Origin: Lachnospiraceae bacterium UBA2864 | Lineage (GTDB): Bacteria > Bacillota > Clostridia > Lachnospirales > Lachnospiraceae | Reading direction: 5' to 3' | NCBI GenBank assembly: GCA_002350525.1 | Contig: DEFA01000022.1 | Span: forward strand, 133,684 to 197,683 | Length of the DNA stretch: 64,000 nucleotides | Part shown: piece after piece, positions 1 to 9,271 of the stretch | Layout of the letters: every line of letters starts with the position of its first letter | Numbering within the stretch: position 1 is the stretch's first letter | Notes under the pieces: model-generated | Databases searched by the model: none | The model's input: the letters and a program-made list of their open reading frames with translations, nothing else | What the model was told of the DNA's origin: nothing | Position numbers and translations under genes: made by a program

Positions 1-657
1 AGTACTACGGCTATTGTTGGTCCTTCGGGAAGCGGTAAGACCACTATATGTAATCTGATCGCGAGATTTTATGATGTATCTTCGGGAAGCATATCTCTCG
101 GAGGGCATGATCTTACGGAATATACATGTGACAGTCTTCTCACAAACATTTCAATGGTATTCCAGAATGTATATCTATTCAATGATACCATCAGAGCCAA
201 TATCTGTTTCGGAAGAGATAACGTAACAGAAGAAGAGATGATCGAGGCTGCAAAGAAAGCAAGATGTCATGATTTTATAATGGAGCTTCCGGACAGATAT
301 GATACGGTGATCGGAGAAGGAGGAGGAACCTTATCGGGTGGACAGAAGCAGAGAATATCAATAGCAAGAGCCATTCTTAAGGATGCTCCTATCATAATCC
401 TTGACGAATCAACAGCAAGTATCGATCCGGAAAACGAGCATCTGATACAGGGGGCTATAACGGAGCTTTCAAAGGGTAAGACGGTAATCATAATAGCCCA
501 TAGACTAGCAACTATTGAATCGGTGGATCAGATACTTGTTGTGGATAACGGAAGACTGATAGAGACAGGAACGCATGCCGAACTACTGTCCCGAGGAGGT
601 AAATACAGCGAATTCGTAAAGATAAGGCAGAAGGCCGAGAATTGGCAGATGGCTTAA
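1..657 (+). CDS. ABC transporter, fused permease-ATPase, C-terminal part only
   Basis: The reading frame is open from base 1, so the permease half and the true start lie outside the window. What remains is one nucleotide-binding domain. It has Walker A (GPSGSGKTT) within the first 45 bases, the signature LSGGQKQR near base 331, Walker B IIILDESTASIDPENE, and the H-loop IAHRLAT. The Walker B-adjacent DPENE and the closing SEFVKIRQKAENWQMA closely resemble the ABC genes at 6516 and 11036, which are second members of transporter pairs. By analogy this is the second half of a heterodimeric pair of the YbtPQ/IrtAB/SiaDE type (exporter fold, several known members import siderophores or heme). It precedes the ECF genes and may share their substrate. 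Substrate is inferred only. Confidence 0.9.
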   Translation, partial: STTAIVGPSGSGKTTICNLIARFYDVSSGSISLGGHDLTEYTCDSLLTNISMVFQNVYLFNDTIRANICFGRDNVTEEEMIEAAKKARCHDFIMELPDRYDTVIGEGGGTLSGGQKQRISIARAILKDAPIIILDESTASIDPENEHLIQGAITELSKGKTVIIIAHRLATIESVDQILVVDNGRLIETGTHAELLSRGGKYSEFVKIRQKAENWQMA

Positions 658-682
658 GTGATGAAAGTATAAAAATTACAGG

Positions 683-711
683 TTGAATTGTGTATTTTGA
701 TATGGTATTAT
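683..711 (+). promoter_or_regulatory. Promoter of the ECF operon
   Basis: TTGAAT at 683-688 and TATTAT at 706-711 are separated by 17 bases. The start of the S-component gene lies about 40 bases downstream, and a palindromic operator starts 4 bases after the -10. Confidence 0.6.
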
Positions 712-715
712 TCCG

Positions 716-733
716 AGTTAGATTTATCTAATT
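716..733. promoter_or_regulatory. Putative iron box (DtxR-family operator) before the ECF operon
   Basis: AGTTAGA-TTTA-TCTAATT is a palindrome of two 7-base arms with a 4-base spacer and one arm mismatch. It lies directly downstream of the -10, where a bound repressor would block transcription. The same motif recurs at 4617, 38189, 39679, 46217 and 50792. Assignment to the DtxR-type protein at 50228 is an inference from the feoAB context. Confidence 0.6.
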
Positions 734-753
734 CTGATTATGGAGGATTAATT

Positions 754-1344
754 ATGGAGAAGAAAAAACTTACCGCAAAGGATTTTATTACGGTCGGAAT
801 CTTTACGGCAATCATATTGGTTGTGGAGTTCGCCTGCGGAATCCTAGGTTATATTCATCCATATATAGTGGCTTCATATGTTGTTATGATCCCGCTTGCA
901 GGATCTATTCCGATGATGCTTTTCTACTCAAAGGTCGAAAAGTTTGGAATGATCACTATAATGTCGATACTGATAGCTATTATGATGTTCCTTTTGGGTA
1001 TGGGATATCTGGGAGCACCGCTTGTTGTTTTAGCCGGCGTAATAGCTGATCTGATCGCAAAATCCGGCGGATATAAGAGTTTTAAGAAGATAGTGATCAG
1101 CCACGGAATATTCTGTTTATGGGTATGTGCTAACTATATCCCTGTTGTTGTAACTGCAAAGTCTTACAGACAAGGACTTTTGGATGAAGGTTATTCTGCA
1201 GAGTATTGCGATAATCTCTTCAGAGCTGTTAATTCAAAAACTCTGGCAGTTCTTCTTATCGTATGTTTTGTTTTCGGCTGTATCGGAGCTTTCGTCGGAA
1301 AGGCAGTTGTTAAGAAACATTTTGAAAAGGCGGGCATAGTATAA
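754..1344 (+). CDS. ECF transporter S component, Trep_Strep/MptD family
   Basis: A 196-residue integral membrane protein with about five or six hydrophobic helices and a KKHFEKAG-like basic C-terminus. It fits the Trep_Strep (MptD-type) family of substrate-binding ECF subunits. The ATG at 754 is preferred to an upstream in-frame codon because GGAGG stands about 7 bases before it. The gene abuts the T component (stop TAA directly followed by ATG) and is followed by a double ATPase, giving a complete ECF importer. In group A Streptococcus a homologous S-T-A set (SiaFGH) lies behind two fused ABC genes in a heme uptake operon, the same order as here. The likely substrate is therefore heme or another iron chelate, which is an inference. 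Confidence 0.85.
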   Translation: MEKKKLTAKDFITVGIFTAIILVVEFACGILGYIHPYIVASYVVMIPLAGSIPMMLFYSKVEKFGMITIMSILIAIMMFLLGMGYLGAPLVVLAGVIADLIAKSGGYKSFKKIVISHGIFCLWVCANYIPVVVTAKSYRQGLLDEGYSAEYCDNLFRAVNSKTLAVLLIVCFVFGCIGAFVGKAVVKKHFEKAGIV

Positions 1345-2046
1345 ATGAGTTTTAAACTTGATCCCAGAACAAAGCTTTTTATGGTTTTGGTTGTTTCAAC
1401 GATAATAATGATGAGTGCAACGACAACATTTCAGTGGGTGATCAGAATAATCATTACGCTGATACCGATAGGTCTTATGATTGTAGAAAAGAAGTATGCA
1501 AGTGCTATAAGATTTTTGGTACTGTATTCTGCGGCGCTTATACTTACATTTCGATTTTTATCAGAAGAATCGGGTGGATTCGTTCAATCACTGCTTATAG
1601 GCTATTGCGGAATAGTTGTACAGTTTCTTCCGTCAATCATAACGGCCTGGTACGTTGTCAGAACAACTAAGATCGGCGAGCTGATGTCGGCAATGCAGAA
1701 GATGCATGTTCCCAACGGGATTACGATAGCGCTTGCGGTTGTTATGAGATTCTTTCCTACTATCAGGGAAGAATATGCTTCTATAAGAGATGCCATGAAA
1801 ATGCGCGGTGTTATGCTGGGTGGAGGAAATGCTCTTAGGATGGTTGAGTTCAGGATGATTCCCCTTCTGTTTTCCTGTGTAAATATAGGAGATGAATTAT
1901 CGGCAGCGGCGATAACCAGAGGACTTGGAGGAAAAGTTCAAAGATCGAGCGTTGTAGAGCTGAAGCTCAGTGTAATAGATTATGCGTTTATTTTCTTTTT
2001 TACTATAGCGATCGGATTATTTGTATTTTATAAATATTTGGCATAA
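1345..2046 (+). CDS. ECF transporter T component (EcfT/CbiQ family)
   Basis: A 233-residue transmembrane coupling protein. Four to five hydrophobic segments flank a cytoplasmic part carrying the two short Arg-Gly motifs typical of EcfT coupling helices: RDAMKMRG near residue 150 and AAAITRGLGG near residue 190. These dock onto the Q-helices of the two ATPase subunits. The start codon follows the preceding stop without a gap, so translation is probably coupled to the S component. The length is slightly short for the family (usually about 260), but both motifs are present. Confidence 0.88.
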   Translation: MSFKLDPRTKLFMVLVVSTIIMMSATTTFQWVIRIIITLIPIGLMIVEKKYASAIRFLVLYSAALILTFRFLSEESGGFVQSLLIGYCGIVVQFLPSIITAWYVVRTTKIGELMSAMQKMHVPNGITIALAVVMRFFPTIREEYASIRDAMKMRGVMLGGGNALRMVEFRMIPLLFSCVNIGDELSAAAITRGLGGKVQRSSVVELKLSVIDYAFIFFFTIAIGLFVFYKYLA

Positions 2047-2104
2047 GTGCGGGTGTTTCTTTAGAAACGGAGCAATCCGTATGTCATATTAAGTATATAA
2101 AATT

Positions 2105-3601
2105 ATGGAAAATATAGTTGAGATAAAAAATGTAAGTTTTAAATATAAAGGTGCTGAGGATGGACTTCTGAACAGCGTTTCGCTTTCAATTAAAAAGGGA
2201 GAGACGGTTCTTCTTACAGGCGCTTCGGGATCCGGCAAAACTACTATCATAAGGCTGATCAACGGACTCATACCACATTATTATGCGGGAGACCTTGAAG
2301 GTGATGTATCGGTAGACGGCAAGGATATCAGAAATACAGAATTATATGATCTGGCAGGTACAGTAGGTACTGTATTTCAGAATCCGAGAAGTCAGTTCTT
2401 TTCGGTCGATACAGACGGAGAGATAGCATTCGGACCGGAAAATATAGGATTACCGCCAAAGGAGATAAAGAAGCGAACCAAGGCTATAGCAGGAGAAATG
2501 AAACTGGAACCTCTTCTGGGAAGAAGTCTTTTTGAACTCTCGGGAGGTGAGAAGCAGAAAATAGCCTGCGCGTCGGTGTCGGCACTTATGCCGGAAGTGA
2601 TACTTCTGGATGAACCGTCTTCTAACCTTGACTGGGATGCTATGGAAGATATCAGGGAATCCATAATCAGATGGAAAAATGAAGGAAAAACAGTAATAAT
2701 CTCAGAACACAGATTATGGTATCTGAAGGATCTTGTAGATCGAATTATCTACATGGATACGGGCCGGATAAAGCATGAGTGGAGCGGAGAGGAATTTGCC
2801 GCCTTTGATGAGAGTGAAGTAAAACGATTAAAGCTTCGTCCTGTAAAACTGGAAGAGGTTTTTATAGAAAATTTCAGAAAAGGAAAACTCGGAGGCCATT
2901 CTGTAACGGATAGAAAAAAACGTAATGATGACATAGTACTGAGAGATTTTTATTTTTCTTATGATCATAAACCGTATTTCTTTTTTAAACATAAGTTTTC
3001 TCGGGAAGATGAAGGAATGCTCAGTCTGAATATTCCGGAATTATCTCTCCCAAAGGGAAAAGTGATCGCGGTAACAGGCAGAAACGGAGCGGGTAAGTCA
3101 ACATTTCTCAGATGTATCTGCGGACTGGAGAAAGACTGCACCGGAGTGATCGAAGAAAATCAGCAGATATTCAAAGGGAAAAAACGTCTCAAGGTATGTT
3201 ATATGGTAATGCAGGATGTGAATCATCAGCTTTTTACTGACAGTGTTGAATCAGAGGTTCTCCTTTCAATGAAGACCGAAGATAAGAAAAGATGTGAAGA
3301 GATATTATCCGAATTGGGAATTCTGGAATATAAGGATAAACATCCTATGGCATTATCGGGAGGACAGAAGCAGAGAGTAGCTATTGCTTCCGCAATCGGA
3401 GCCGAGGCTAAGCTTCTTCTGTTTGATGAACCGACTTCGGGACTTGACTTTGCTCATATGGAAAAGGTCGGTCAATTGTTAAAAGATCTGGCAAAATCCG
3501 GGAAAACCGTTCTTGTTTCCACACATGACCCGGAGCTTATAGATAAATGCTGTGATTATGTTTTGTGTATAGACAGGGGCAGGATCAAAGCGAATGAGTA
3601 A
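2105..3601 (+). CDS. ECF transporter double ATPase (fused EcfA-EcfA')
   Basis: A 498-residue protein with two complete ABC ATPase domains in tandem. Domain 1 (about residues 5-230) has Walker A GASGSGKTT, signature LSGGEKQK and Walker B VILLDEPSSNLD. Domain 2 (about 270-495) has GRNGAGKST, LSGGQKQR and LLLFDEPTSGLD. Both carry the catalytic Glu, so both sites should hydrolyse ATP. Together with the two preceding genes it powers a dedicated ECF importer. The last 8 bases overlap the start of the AraC regulator, which therefore sits in the same transcript. Confidence 0.92.
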   Translation: MENIVEIKNVSFKYKGAEDGLLNSVSLSIKKGETVLLTGASGSGKTTIIRLINGLIPHYYAGDLEGDVSVDGKDIRNTELYDLAGTVGTVFQNPRSQFFSVDTDGEIAFGPENIGLPPKEIKKRTKAIAGEMKLEPLLGRSLFELSGGEKQKIACASVSALMPEVILLDEPSSNLDWDAMEDIRESIIRWKNEGKTVIISEHRLWYLKDLVDRIIYMDTGRIKHEWSGEEFAAFDESEVKRLKLRPVKLEEVFIENFRKGKLGGHSVTDRKKRNDDIVLRDFYFSYDHKPYFFFKHKFSREDEGMLSLNIPELSLPKGKVIAVTGRNGAGKSTFLRCICGLEKDCTGVIEENQQIFKGKKRLKVCYMVMQDVNHQLFTDSVESEVLLSMKTEDKKRCEEILSELGILEYKDKHPMALSGGQKQRVAIASAIGAEAKLLLFDEPTSGLDFAHMEKVGQLLKDLAKSGKTVLVSTHDPELIDKCCDYVLCIDRGRIKANE

Positions 3602-4562
3602 CAGTATGACAAACAGGGAATTAACCGAATATACACGGGGTATAAAAAGATTTCCTTCTAAGTATGGAAGCATCGATATATCCGAAAAAAGAAGCAGAAG
3701 CGATATCATTTATAATGACTGGAATATAAGCTTTAATCAGGATATATCTGCAGAGAGAAAGGAAGCGGAAGCCATTGATGAGATTCAGATTATATTTAAT
3801 CTGAATCATGATATCGAATGGAAGAAGAAGGATGAGTCCCGTGACAGATCCGAGCTCATATCTATGAGAAAAAGTGAATTATGTATTCACAGATATAGAA
3901 ATGAAAGTACCTCAATGACTTATAAAAAGGGAATTGATTTTAAGTTTAAAAGCATTCAGATGCCGACAAAAAAGTTTGAAGAGCTTCTGGGATGTTATTT
4001 TTCGAAGGATAGAATATCGGAGATCAGAGAAAGATTATACTCGAATGTTTTGACGGCTCCCATAACGCCGAAAATGTATCTGATCCTTTCGGAAATAGAT
4101 TGCGCCGAAAAATATGATGAGTTTAGCGGTATTTTTCTTGACGGGAAAATAATCGAACTTCTGGGGGTTGTTCTGCATAGTCTGTTCCATTCGGAAAAGA
4201 CACCGACAGAGGAAGGAGTAAAGCTTGATAAAAGGGATGCCAACCTGATAGTAAAGCTCAGAGAAGAGATCCAGTTAAGACCCGCAGAAGATTATAATGT
4301 TGATAGAGTTGCCGAAAAGCTCGGAATAAGTAAGAGTAAGCTTGTAAGGCTGTTTAGAAGTATGTATGGAACATCGCTTCACAGATATGTGCAGGAGCAG
4401 AGACTTGAATATGCCGTATCGCTTTTTAAATCAGGGTATAACAATGTTACGGAAGTTGCGGTATTATCGGGATATAATAATCTGAGTCATTTCGCCAAAG
4501 AGTTCTCGAAAAGATACGGAACGACTCCGAAGAAATATCTGAAAATGAGTCATTTGTGTTAA
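3594..4562 (+). CDS. AraC-family transcriptional regulator
   Basis: A 322-residue protein. The C-terminal 100 residues form a two-helix-turn-helix AraC domain: VDRVAEKLGISKSKLVRLFR, then a second helix pair ending in LSGYNNLSHFAKEFSKRYG, with the usual TTPKKYLK ending. The N-terminal 210 residues are a poorly conserved sensor domain. Regulators of this kind (YbtA, PchR) sit next to siderophore uptake genes and respond to the ferric siderophore. The position between the ECF transporter and the ABC pair supports a similar role. The ligand is unknown. The start overlaps the ATPase gene by 8 bases. Confidence 0.88.
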   Translation: MSNSMTNRELTEYTRGIKRFPSKYGSIDISEKRSRSDIIYNDWNISFNQDISAERKEAEAIDEIQIIFNLNHDIEWKKKDESRDRSELISMRKSELCIHRYRNESTSMTYKKGIDFKFKSIQMPTKKFEELLGCYFSKDRISEIRERLYSNVLTAPITPKMYLILSEIDCAEKYDEFSGIFLDGKIIELLGVVLHSLFHSEKTPTEEGVKLDKRDANLIVKLREEIQLRPAEDYNVDRVAEKLGISKSKLVRLFRSMYGTSLHRYVQEQRLEYAVSLFKSGYNNVTEVAVLSGYNNLSHFAKEFSKRYGTTPKKYLKMSHLC

Positions 4563-4609
4563 AAATTTGGTCGTAAGTGTTAGAAAAAATATAGGAGATA
4601 TAATAGAAT

Positions 4610-4646
4610 GCCATGTGGTTAGAAATATCTAACCGCATGGCTTTTT
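4610..4646 (+). promoter_or_regulatory. Iron-box palindrome embedded in a terminator-like hairpin
   Basis: Bases 4610-4641 form a 14-pair stem (one G-T pair) with a 4-base loop, followed by five T, which looks like an intrinsic terminator for the ECF-AraC transcript. The core GGTTAGA-AATA-TCTAACC at 4617-4634 is the most symmetrical copy of the recurrent iron-box motif. A perfect TATAAT at 4599-4604 (weak -35) could start the next ABC transcript here, so the element may be both operator and terminator. Confidence 0.65.
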
Positions 4647-4707
4647 ATATCGGCTTTATTATTTCGCTGTTAAAAAGTTAAATAAAATCACGCGAAAGGA
4701 AGGAAAA

Positions 4708-6438
4708 ATGTTCAAAAAAGTATCACCTTATATCGGAGAATATAAGAAATATACGGTGCTTGCGGCGGTGCTTATGTGTTTTGGCATAGTGGCAAGTGTC
4801 CTGCCGTATTTCTTTTTGTATCAGCTTCTCGGGCCGCTTACGAGGGGAGAGGGATTAGAGGTCAGATTTGCTGTACTGAGGATAGTTTATATATTGATAT
4901 GTGAAGTGGTGTATGGAATCCTGTATACGAAGGGACTTGTATATTCGCATATTAGTGCATATAACACGCTTAAGAATCTGAGGACTTCACTTCAGGGAAA
5001 GCTTGAGAAGCAGCCATTGGGAAATATCATGGATATCGGAACAGGAAGACTTAAGAAGGTATTCATCGATGATATAGAACAGATAGAGCTTCTGCTTGCA
5101 CATGCAATTCCCGAAGGAATAGCCAATATATTTATTCCGATACTGATAATAGTGCTTATGTTTGTCTTTAACTGGAAGCTGGGGCTTTTGGCGCTGGTTC
5201 CCATAGTGGTCGGAATTCTGGCTATGGGAATGATGATGAAGGCCGGCTTTGCTCAGATGAATGATTATTACGAATCGGCATCAAAGATGAATAATACGAT
5301 TATTGAATATATTAACGGAATGGAAGTGGTTAAGGTATTCAATAAGGATGGAGACTCTTATAAAAGATTCGGCGAGATGGTACGTAATTACAGGGATTTT
5401 ACGATAAAGTGGTTTAAAGTATGCTGGCCGTGGATGGCGACTTACAGCAGTGTACTTCCGTGTCTTGTTTTGCTGATCCTTCCGGTTGGTTCACTGATGG
5501 TACTGAGCGGTACGATCACACTTGATAAGCTTGTTCTTGTAATATGTATGTCCTTTGCCGTAGGTCCTTCATTTTTGAAAGCTTTAAACTTTGCGGGAAA
5601 GTTTCCGCAGCTTGATTTTAAGATAAATGAGCTTGAAAAACTTCTGGAGCATCCGCCTCTTAAGGAAGGAAAAGCCGGCTTTAATGGAAATAATCTGGAT
5701 GTTGAATTTAAAGATGTACATTTTTCGTATAAAGATACAGAGGTGCTTCATGGAATCAGTCTTAAGATGAGACAGGGAGAAACCACTGCGCTGGTCGGTG
5801 AATCGGGAAGCGGTAAGTCAACGCTTGCAAAGCTTCTTGTACATTATTATGACCTGGATGACGGAGAGATAAGTATAGGCGGACAGGATATTACGGATAT
5901 GTCACTTAGGGCATTAAATGAGAAGGTGGCATATGTAGCACAGGAACAGTTTCTCTTTAATACAACAATCTACGATAACATTTTACTTGGTAAACCGGAT
6001 GCAGAACGCAGTGAAGTTCTTAAAGCAGCGGAAAGAGCACAGTGTAATGAATTTCTGGAGAGACTTCCTAAGGGAATCGATACGGGTGTCGGCGACGGAG
6101 GAAAAATGCTTTCCGGAGGAGAAAGACAGCGTGTGGCTCTTGCAAGGGCGATACTCAAGAATGCTCCTATAATTGTGCTGGATGAGGCGACAGCATTTAT
6201 GGATCCTGAAAATGAGGAGAAAATGAATGCGGCTATTGATGAAATTATCCGAGATAAGACAGTAGTGGTAATAGCACATAGATTATCGACTATTATAAAT
6301 GCGGATAAGATATGTGTTTTGAAGGATGGAAATCTAATCGCTTCGGGAACACATGAGGAACTGCTTAAGACAAGCGGCGAATATGTGAAGCTTTGGAATG
6401 CTTCGGTAAGTGCCAGCACATGGAAGATACGTGATTAA
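4708..6438 (+). CDS. ABC transporter, fused permease-ATPase, first member of a pair
   Basis: A 576-residue protein with a six-helix exporter-type membrane domain (residues about 1-310) followed by an ATPase domain: Walker A GESGSGKST, signature LSGGERQR, Walker B IIVLDEATAFMD, H-loop IAHRLST. It is closest in build to the gene at 9272. It is followed by a partner of similar size at 6516, so the two probably form a heterodimer, like YbtP-YbtQ, IrtA-IrtB or SiaD-SiaE. Several of those exporter-fold pairs import siderophores or heme. The strong site AAAGGAAGG precedes the ATG. The iron box at 4617 points to iron control. Multidrug or peptide export remains possible. Confidence 0.9.
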   Translation: MFKKVSPYIGEYKKYTVLAAVLMCFGIVASVLPYFFLYQLLGPLTRGEGLEVRFAVLRIVYILICEVVYGILYTKGLVYSHISAYNTLKNLRTSLQGKLEKQPLGNIMDIGTGRLKKVFIDDIEQIELLLAHAIPEGIANIFIPILIIVLMFVFNWKLGLLALVPIVVGILAMGMMMKAGFAQMNDYYESASKMNNTIIEYINGMEVVKVFNKDGDSYKRFGEMVRNYRDFTIKWFKVCWPWMATYSSVLPCLVLLILPVGSLMVLSGTITLDKLVLVICMSFAVGPSFLKALNFAGKFPQLDFKINELEKLLEHPPLKEGKAGFNGNNLDVEFKDVHFSYKDTEVLHGISLKMRQGETTALVGESGSGKSTLAKLLVHYYDLDDGEISIGGQDITDMSLRALNEKVAYVAQEQFLFNTTIYDNILLGKPDAERSEVLKAAERAQCNEFLERLPKGIDTGVGDGGKMLSGGERQRVALARAILKNAPIIVLDEATAFMDPENEEKMNAAIDEIIRDKTVVVIAHRLSTIINADKICVLKDGNLIASGTHEELLKTSGEYVKLWNASVSASTWKIRD

Positions 6439-6515
6439 TGATGAACATTGATCATAACGTTATGGAAATAAATTACAGAATGCAAAATTGGTTATTGTAA
6501 ATTAAGGAGATTCAT

Positions 6516-8279
6516 ATGATTAAGATAATGCATAGATTGATCAATATGACGGGAAGATATAAGACGAGGATCAGATGCTCGTATGTTACTTCCTTCATAA
6601 AAGGGATTCTTATGAGAATGCCTATGGTTCTCTGCTTTATGGCAATAAGTCTGTTCATGCAGGGAAAGATGGAAAAAAAGACATGCATATATTTTCTGAT
6701 AGCTGTAATAGCAAGTGTTGTTCTGGAAGCTGTATTTGAACATATCACAAATGTTCTTGAATCGGCAGCGGGTTATATGGTGTTTGCCGATATGAGAATA
6801 AAGCTTGGTGATCATTTGAGAAAACTTCCGATGGGCTTTTTTACGGAAGGAAATATAGGAAAGATAAGTTCGGTACTATCCACTGATATGGTATTCATTG
6901 AAGAGAACTGCATGGCGGTTCTTGCGGAAACCATGACATTTATAATATCGCAGGGAATCATGGTCATAATGATGCTGTTCCTGAATTGGAAGATAGGCCT
7001 CCTGGTACTTCTCATTACGGGGATTTTCATTCTGGTCGGAAATCTGATGATGAAAAATACTATGGATCATTCGGTAAAGAAACAGGAGTACAGCGAACAT
7101 CTTACGGATGCAGTACTGGATTTTACCGAAGGAATAGGGATTATAAAGTCATATAATCTTCTGGGGGATAAGTCGAAGGCCCTTACGGATAACTTCAATA
7201 AAACATGTGATGAAAGCATCGCATTTGAAGTGGATTACTCCCCATGGGCCAGAGCTATGTATCTGACATATGGGATAGGTACGACCGCGGTACTCGGACT
7301 TGGTTTTTATTTATATAATCTTGGCGGATTAAGACCCGATTACTTTATTGGTATGATCATCTTTCTGTTTGATCTTTTTGTTTCAATCAAAGCATATTAC
7401 GGACAGATTGCCAGACTTACGGTTACATCAGCCTGCTTAGACAGGATTGAAGCGGTATTTAATGAGAAAGAACTGAATGATACGGGAAGAGAGATGCTTG
7501 AATTAAGCAGAAGTAGTGAAAAAGATATAGAGAAAAAGAGGGAAAAGAATATAGAAAACGATCCTGAGATAGAATATAAAAATGTAACATTCGGGTATAC
7601 CGATAAGGATGTTCTTAAGAATGTTTCTTTCACTGTAAGGCAAGGCGAGATGACTGCATTGGTAGGACCATCGGGGGGAGGTAAGTCGACTATTGCGAAT
7701 CTGCTTGCGAGATTCTGGGATGTGAAGGACGGCAGCATAAAGGTAAGAGGTAAAGATATAAGAGAGGTATCACTCGGAAGTCTGATGGATAATATAAGTA
7801 TGGTATTCCAGAGAGTATATCTTTTCCAGGATACGATAGCAAATAATATATCTATAGGACGCCCGGATGCAACAAGAGAAGAAGTGATAGAGGCAGCAAA
7901 AAAAGCAAGATGCTATGATTTCATAATGCAGCTGCCGGAAGGTTTTGATACGGTGATCGGAGAAGGCGGTGCGTCACTCTCGGGAGGAGAGAAGCAGAGA
8001 ATATCTATAGCGAGATGTATACTTAAGGATTCGCCGATTGTAATTCTCGATGAGGCTACAGCCAGTGTCGATGCCGATAACGAAAGGGCTATACAGGAAG
8101 CTATCTCCGAACTATGTAAAGATAAGACGCTTCTGGTAATAGCTCATAGATTAAAAACCATCAAGGATGCCGATCAGATACTTCTTATCTCAGACGGAGA
8201 AATCAGAGAAAGAGGAACGCACGATGAACTTATGTCCATAGGCGGACAGTATGCACATATGGTGGAATTAACAGCATGA
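6516..8279 (+). CDS. ABC transporter, fused permease-ATPase, second member of a pair
   Basis: A 587-residue protein with a membrane domain of six helices (about 1-320), a charged linker rich in Glu, Lys and Asn (about 325-350), and an ATPase domain with Walker A GPSGGGKST, signature LSGGEKQR, Walker B IVILDEATASVD and H-loop IAHRLKT. It is homologous to the genes at 11036 and at the left edge, which share the ARCYDFIMQLPEGFDTVIGE-type segment. AAGGAG stands 8 bases before the ATG. It should pair with the product of 4708. The two are separated by 77 bases without a terminator, so they are co-transcribed. Confidence 0.9.
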   Translation: MIKIMHRLINMTGRYKTRIRCSYVTSFIKGILMRMPMVLCFMAISLFMQGKMEKKTCIYFLIAVIASVVLEAVFEHITNVLESAAGYMVFADMRIKLGDHLRKLPMGFFTEGNIGKISSVLSTDMVFIEENCMAVLAETMTFIISQGIMVIMMLFLNWKIGLLVLLITGIFILVGNLMMKNTMDHSVKKQEYSEHLTDAVLDFTEGIGIIKSYNLLGDKSKALTDNFNKTCDESIAFEVDYSPWARAMYLTYGIGTTAVLGLGFYLYNLGGLRPDYFIGMIIFLFDLFVSIKAYYGQIARLTVTSACLDRIEAVFNEKELNDTGREMLELSRSSEKDIEKKREKNIENDPEIEYKNVTFGYTDKDVLKNVSFTVRQGEMTALVGPSGGGKSTIANLLARFWDVKDGSIKVRGKDIREVSLGSLMDNISMVFQRVYLFQDTIANNISIGRPDATREEVIEAAKKARCYDFIMQLPEGFDTVIGEGGASLSGGEKQRISIARCILKDSPIVILDEATASVDADNERAIQEAISELCKDKTLLVIAHRLKTIKDADQILLISDGEIRERGTHDELMSIGGQYAHMVELTA

Positions 8280-8348
8280 GGAGTCGTCGGTGATTAAGAT
8301 TAAAAATCTGTAGACAGGAAAAAATAATCTGAAAGCAGGAAAAAACAA

Positions 8349-8407
8349 TTGACATTTTTAAGCGAACGGTGTATTCTAACGAATGTTGGAGAACACTGTT
8401 CGCTTAA
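8349..8407 (+). promoter_or_regulatory. Promoter with overlapping TetR operator
   Basis: TTGACA at 8349-8354 and TATTCT at 8372-8377 have a 17-base spacer. Long inverted arms, TTAAGCGAACGGTGT (8358-8372) and its near-exact complement AACACTGTTCGCTTAA (8392-8407), enclose the -10. This is the geometry of an autoregulated TetR operator for the gene that follows. Confidence 0.75.
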
Positions 8408-8463
8408 CTGCGTTAAAGAGACAGTGGCGACAATCATATATAAAGATCATGAAGGAGGGTATG

Positions 8464-9081
8464 ATGCCGAGAGATAAAACGGAGAATCATGAAAAGATCC
8501 TTGCGGCAGCATATGAAGAATTCCTGGAATACGGATTTAACGATGCTTCCATGAGAAGGATTGCGGCAGCGTGTGATATGAGTGCATCAGGACTCTATAA
8601 ACATTTTCCGAGCAAAGAAGATATGTTTGCCGCACTTGTGGCGCCGGCATATGAAGGGCTGATAGAACAGTATTTTGCCGAAATGGATAACGAGCTGGAA
8701 CTTGTAGATAAGAATTATATCGAAAATCTATGGGATAATAATTCCGATTCGGAATGGATAATCAGATATGTTTATAAACATTTCAATGCATTTAAACTGC
8801 TGGTCTGCAGGTCTCAGGGGACAAGATATGAGAACTATGTACATGAGCTTGCGGTACTGGAAGAAAAATCGACGAAAAGATATATCAGAAAAATGAGAGC
8901 TTTGGGAGCAGATATAAAAATGGTTCCCGCAAAGGAATACCATCTTTTCGTAACTACGTGTATCAATGCAATATTTGAGACAGTGGTTCATGATTTTACG
9001 GAAAAAGAGGCTCTGTCTTATGCAAGGCACATGGATAAGTTTTATGCAGCGGGATGGAAGAGACTGATGCTTGAAGATTAA
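8464..9081 (+). CDS. TetR-family transcriptional regulator
   Basis: About 205 residues. The N-terminal helix-turn-helix covers ILAAAYEEFLEYGFNDASM and DMSASGLYKHFPSKEDMFAA, standard for TetR. The C-terminal ligand domain is not assignable. Two adjacent ATGs exist at 8461 and 8464. The second sits 4 bases after GGAGGG and is preferred over the first, which is too close. An operator overlaps its promoter. It lies between two ABC pairs and may control the pair at 9272-12772. Confidence 0.9.
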   Translation: MPRDKTENHEKILAAAYEEFLEYGFNDASMRRIAAACDMSASGLYKHFPSKEDMFAALVAPAYEGLIEQYFAEMDNELELVDKNYIENLWDNNSDSEWIIRYVYKHFNAFKLLVCRSQGTRYENYVHELAVLEEKSTKRYIRKMRALGADIKMVPAKEYHLFVTTCINAIFETVVHDFTEKEALSYARHMDKFYAAGWKRLMLED

Positions 9082-9152
9082 TATAGGTTTTTACATGTTA
9101 TTAGACTGAGCCATTTACGGCTCAGCCGGATAACAATTTTATTTGCACAATA

Positions 9153-9170
9153 GGTTAGAGAGAGCTAATT
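9153..9170. promoter_or_regulatory. Weak iron-box-like palindrome before the second ABC pair
   Basis: GGTTAGA-GAGA-GCTAATT matches the recurrent motif with changes in the right arm. It lies about 100 bases before the ABC start, with a TATAAT at 9184-9189 downstream. No clear -35 supports a promoter in the usual geometry, so this copy is uncertain. A small hairpin (CTGAGCC and GGCTCAG, 9106-9125) ends the TetR gene region. Confidence 0.3.
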
Positions 9171-9271
9171 AATATAAGTTATATATAATTTCACCATATG
9201 GGTAGGTCTTTCGCTGAAACTATTACAAATAGAATGACTCATGTGGTGAAAGGAATACGGACAAGAAAAGG

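Noticed and set aside
5970..6419. Minus-strand frame opposite the ABC ATPase domain
   Set aside because: The same kind of shadow recurs at the equivalent place of every ABC ATPase in the window, which is explained by the conserved plus-strand codons.
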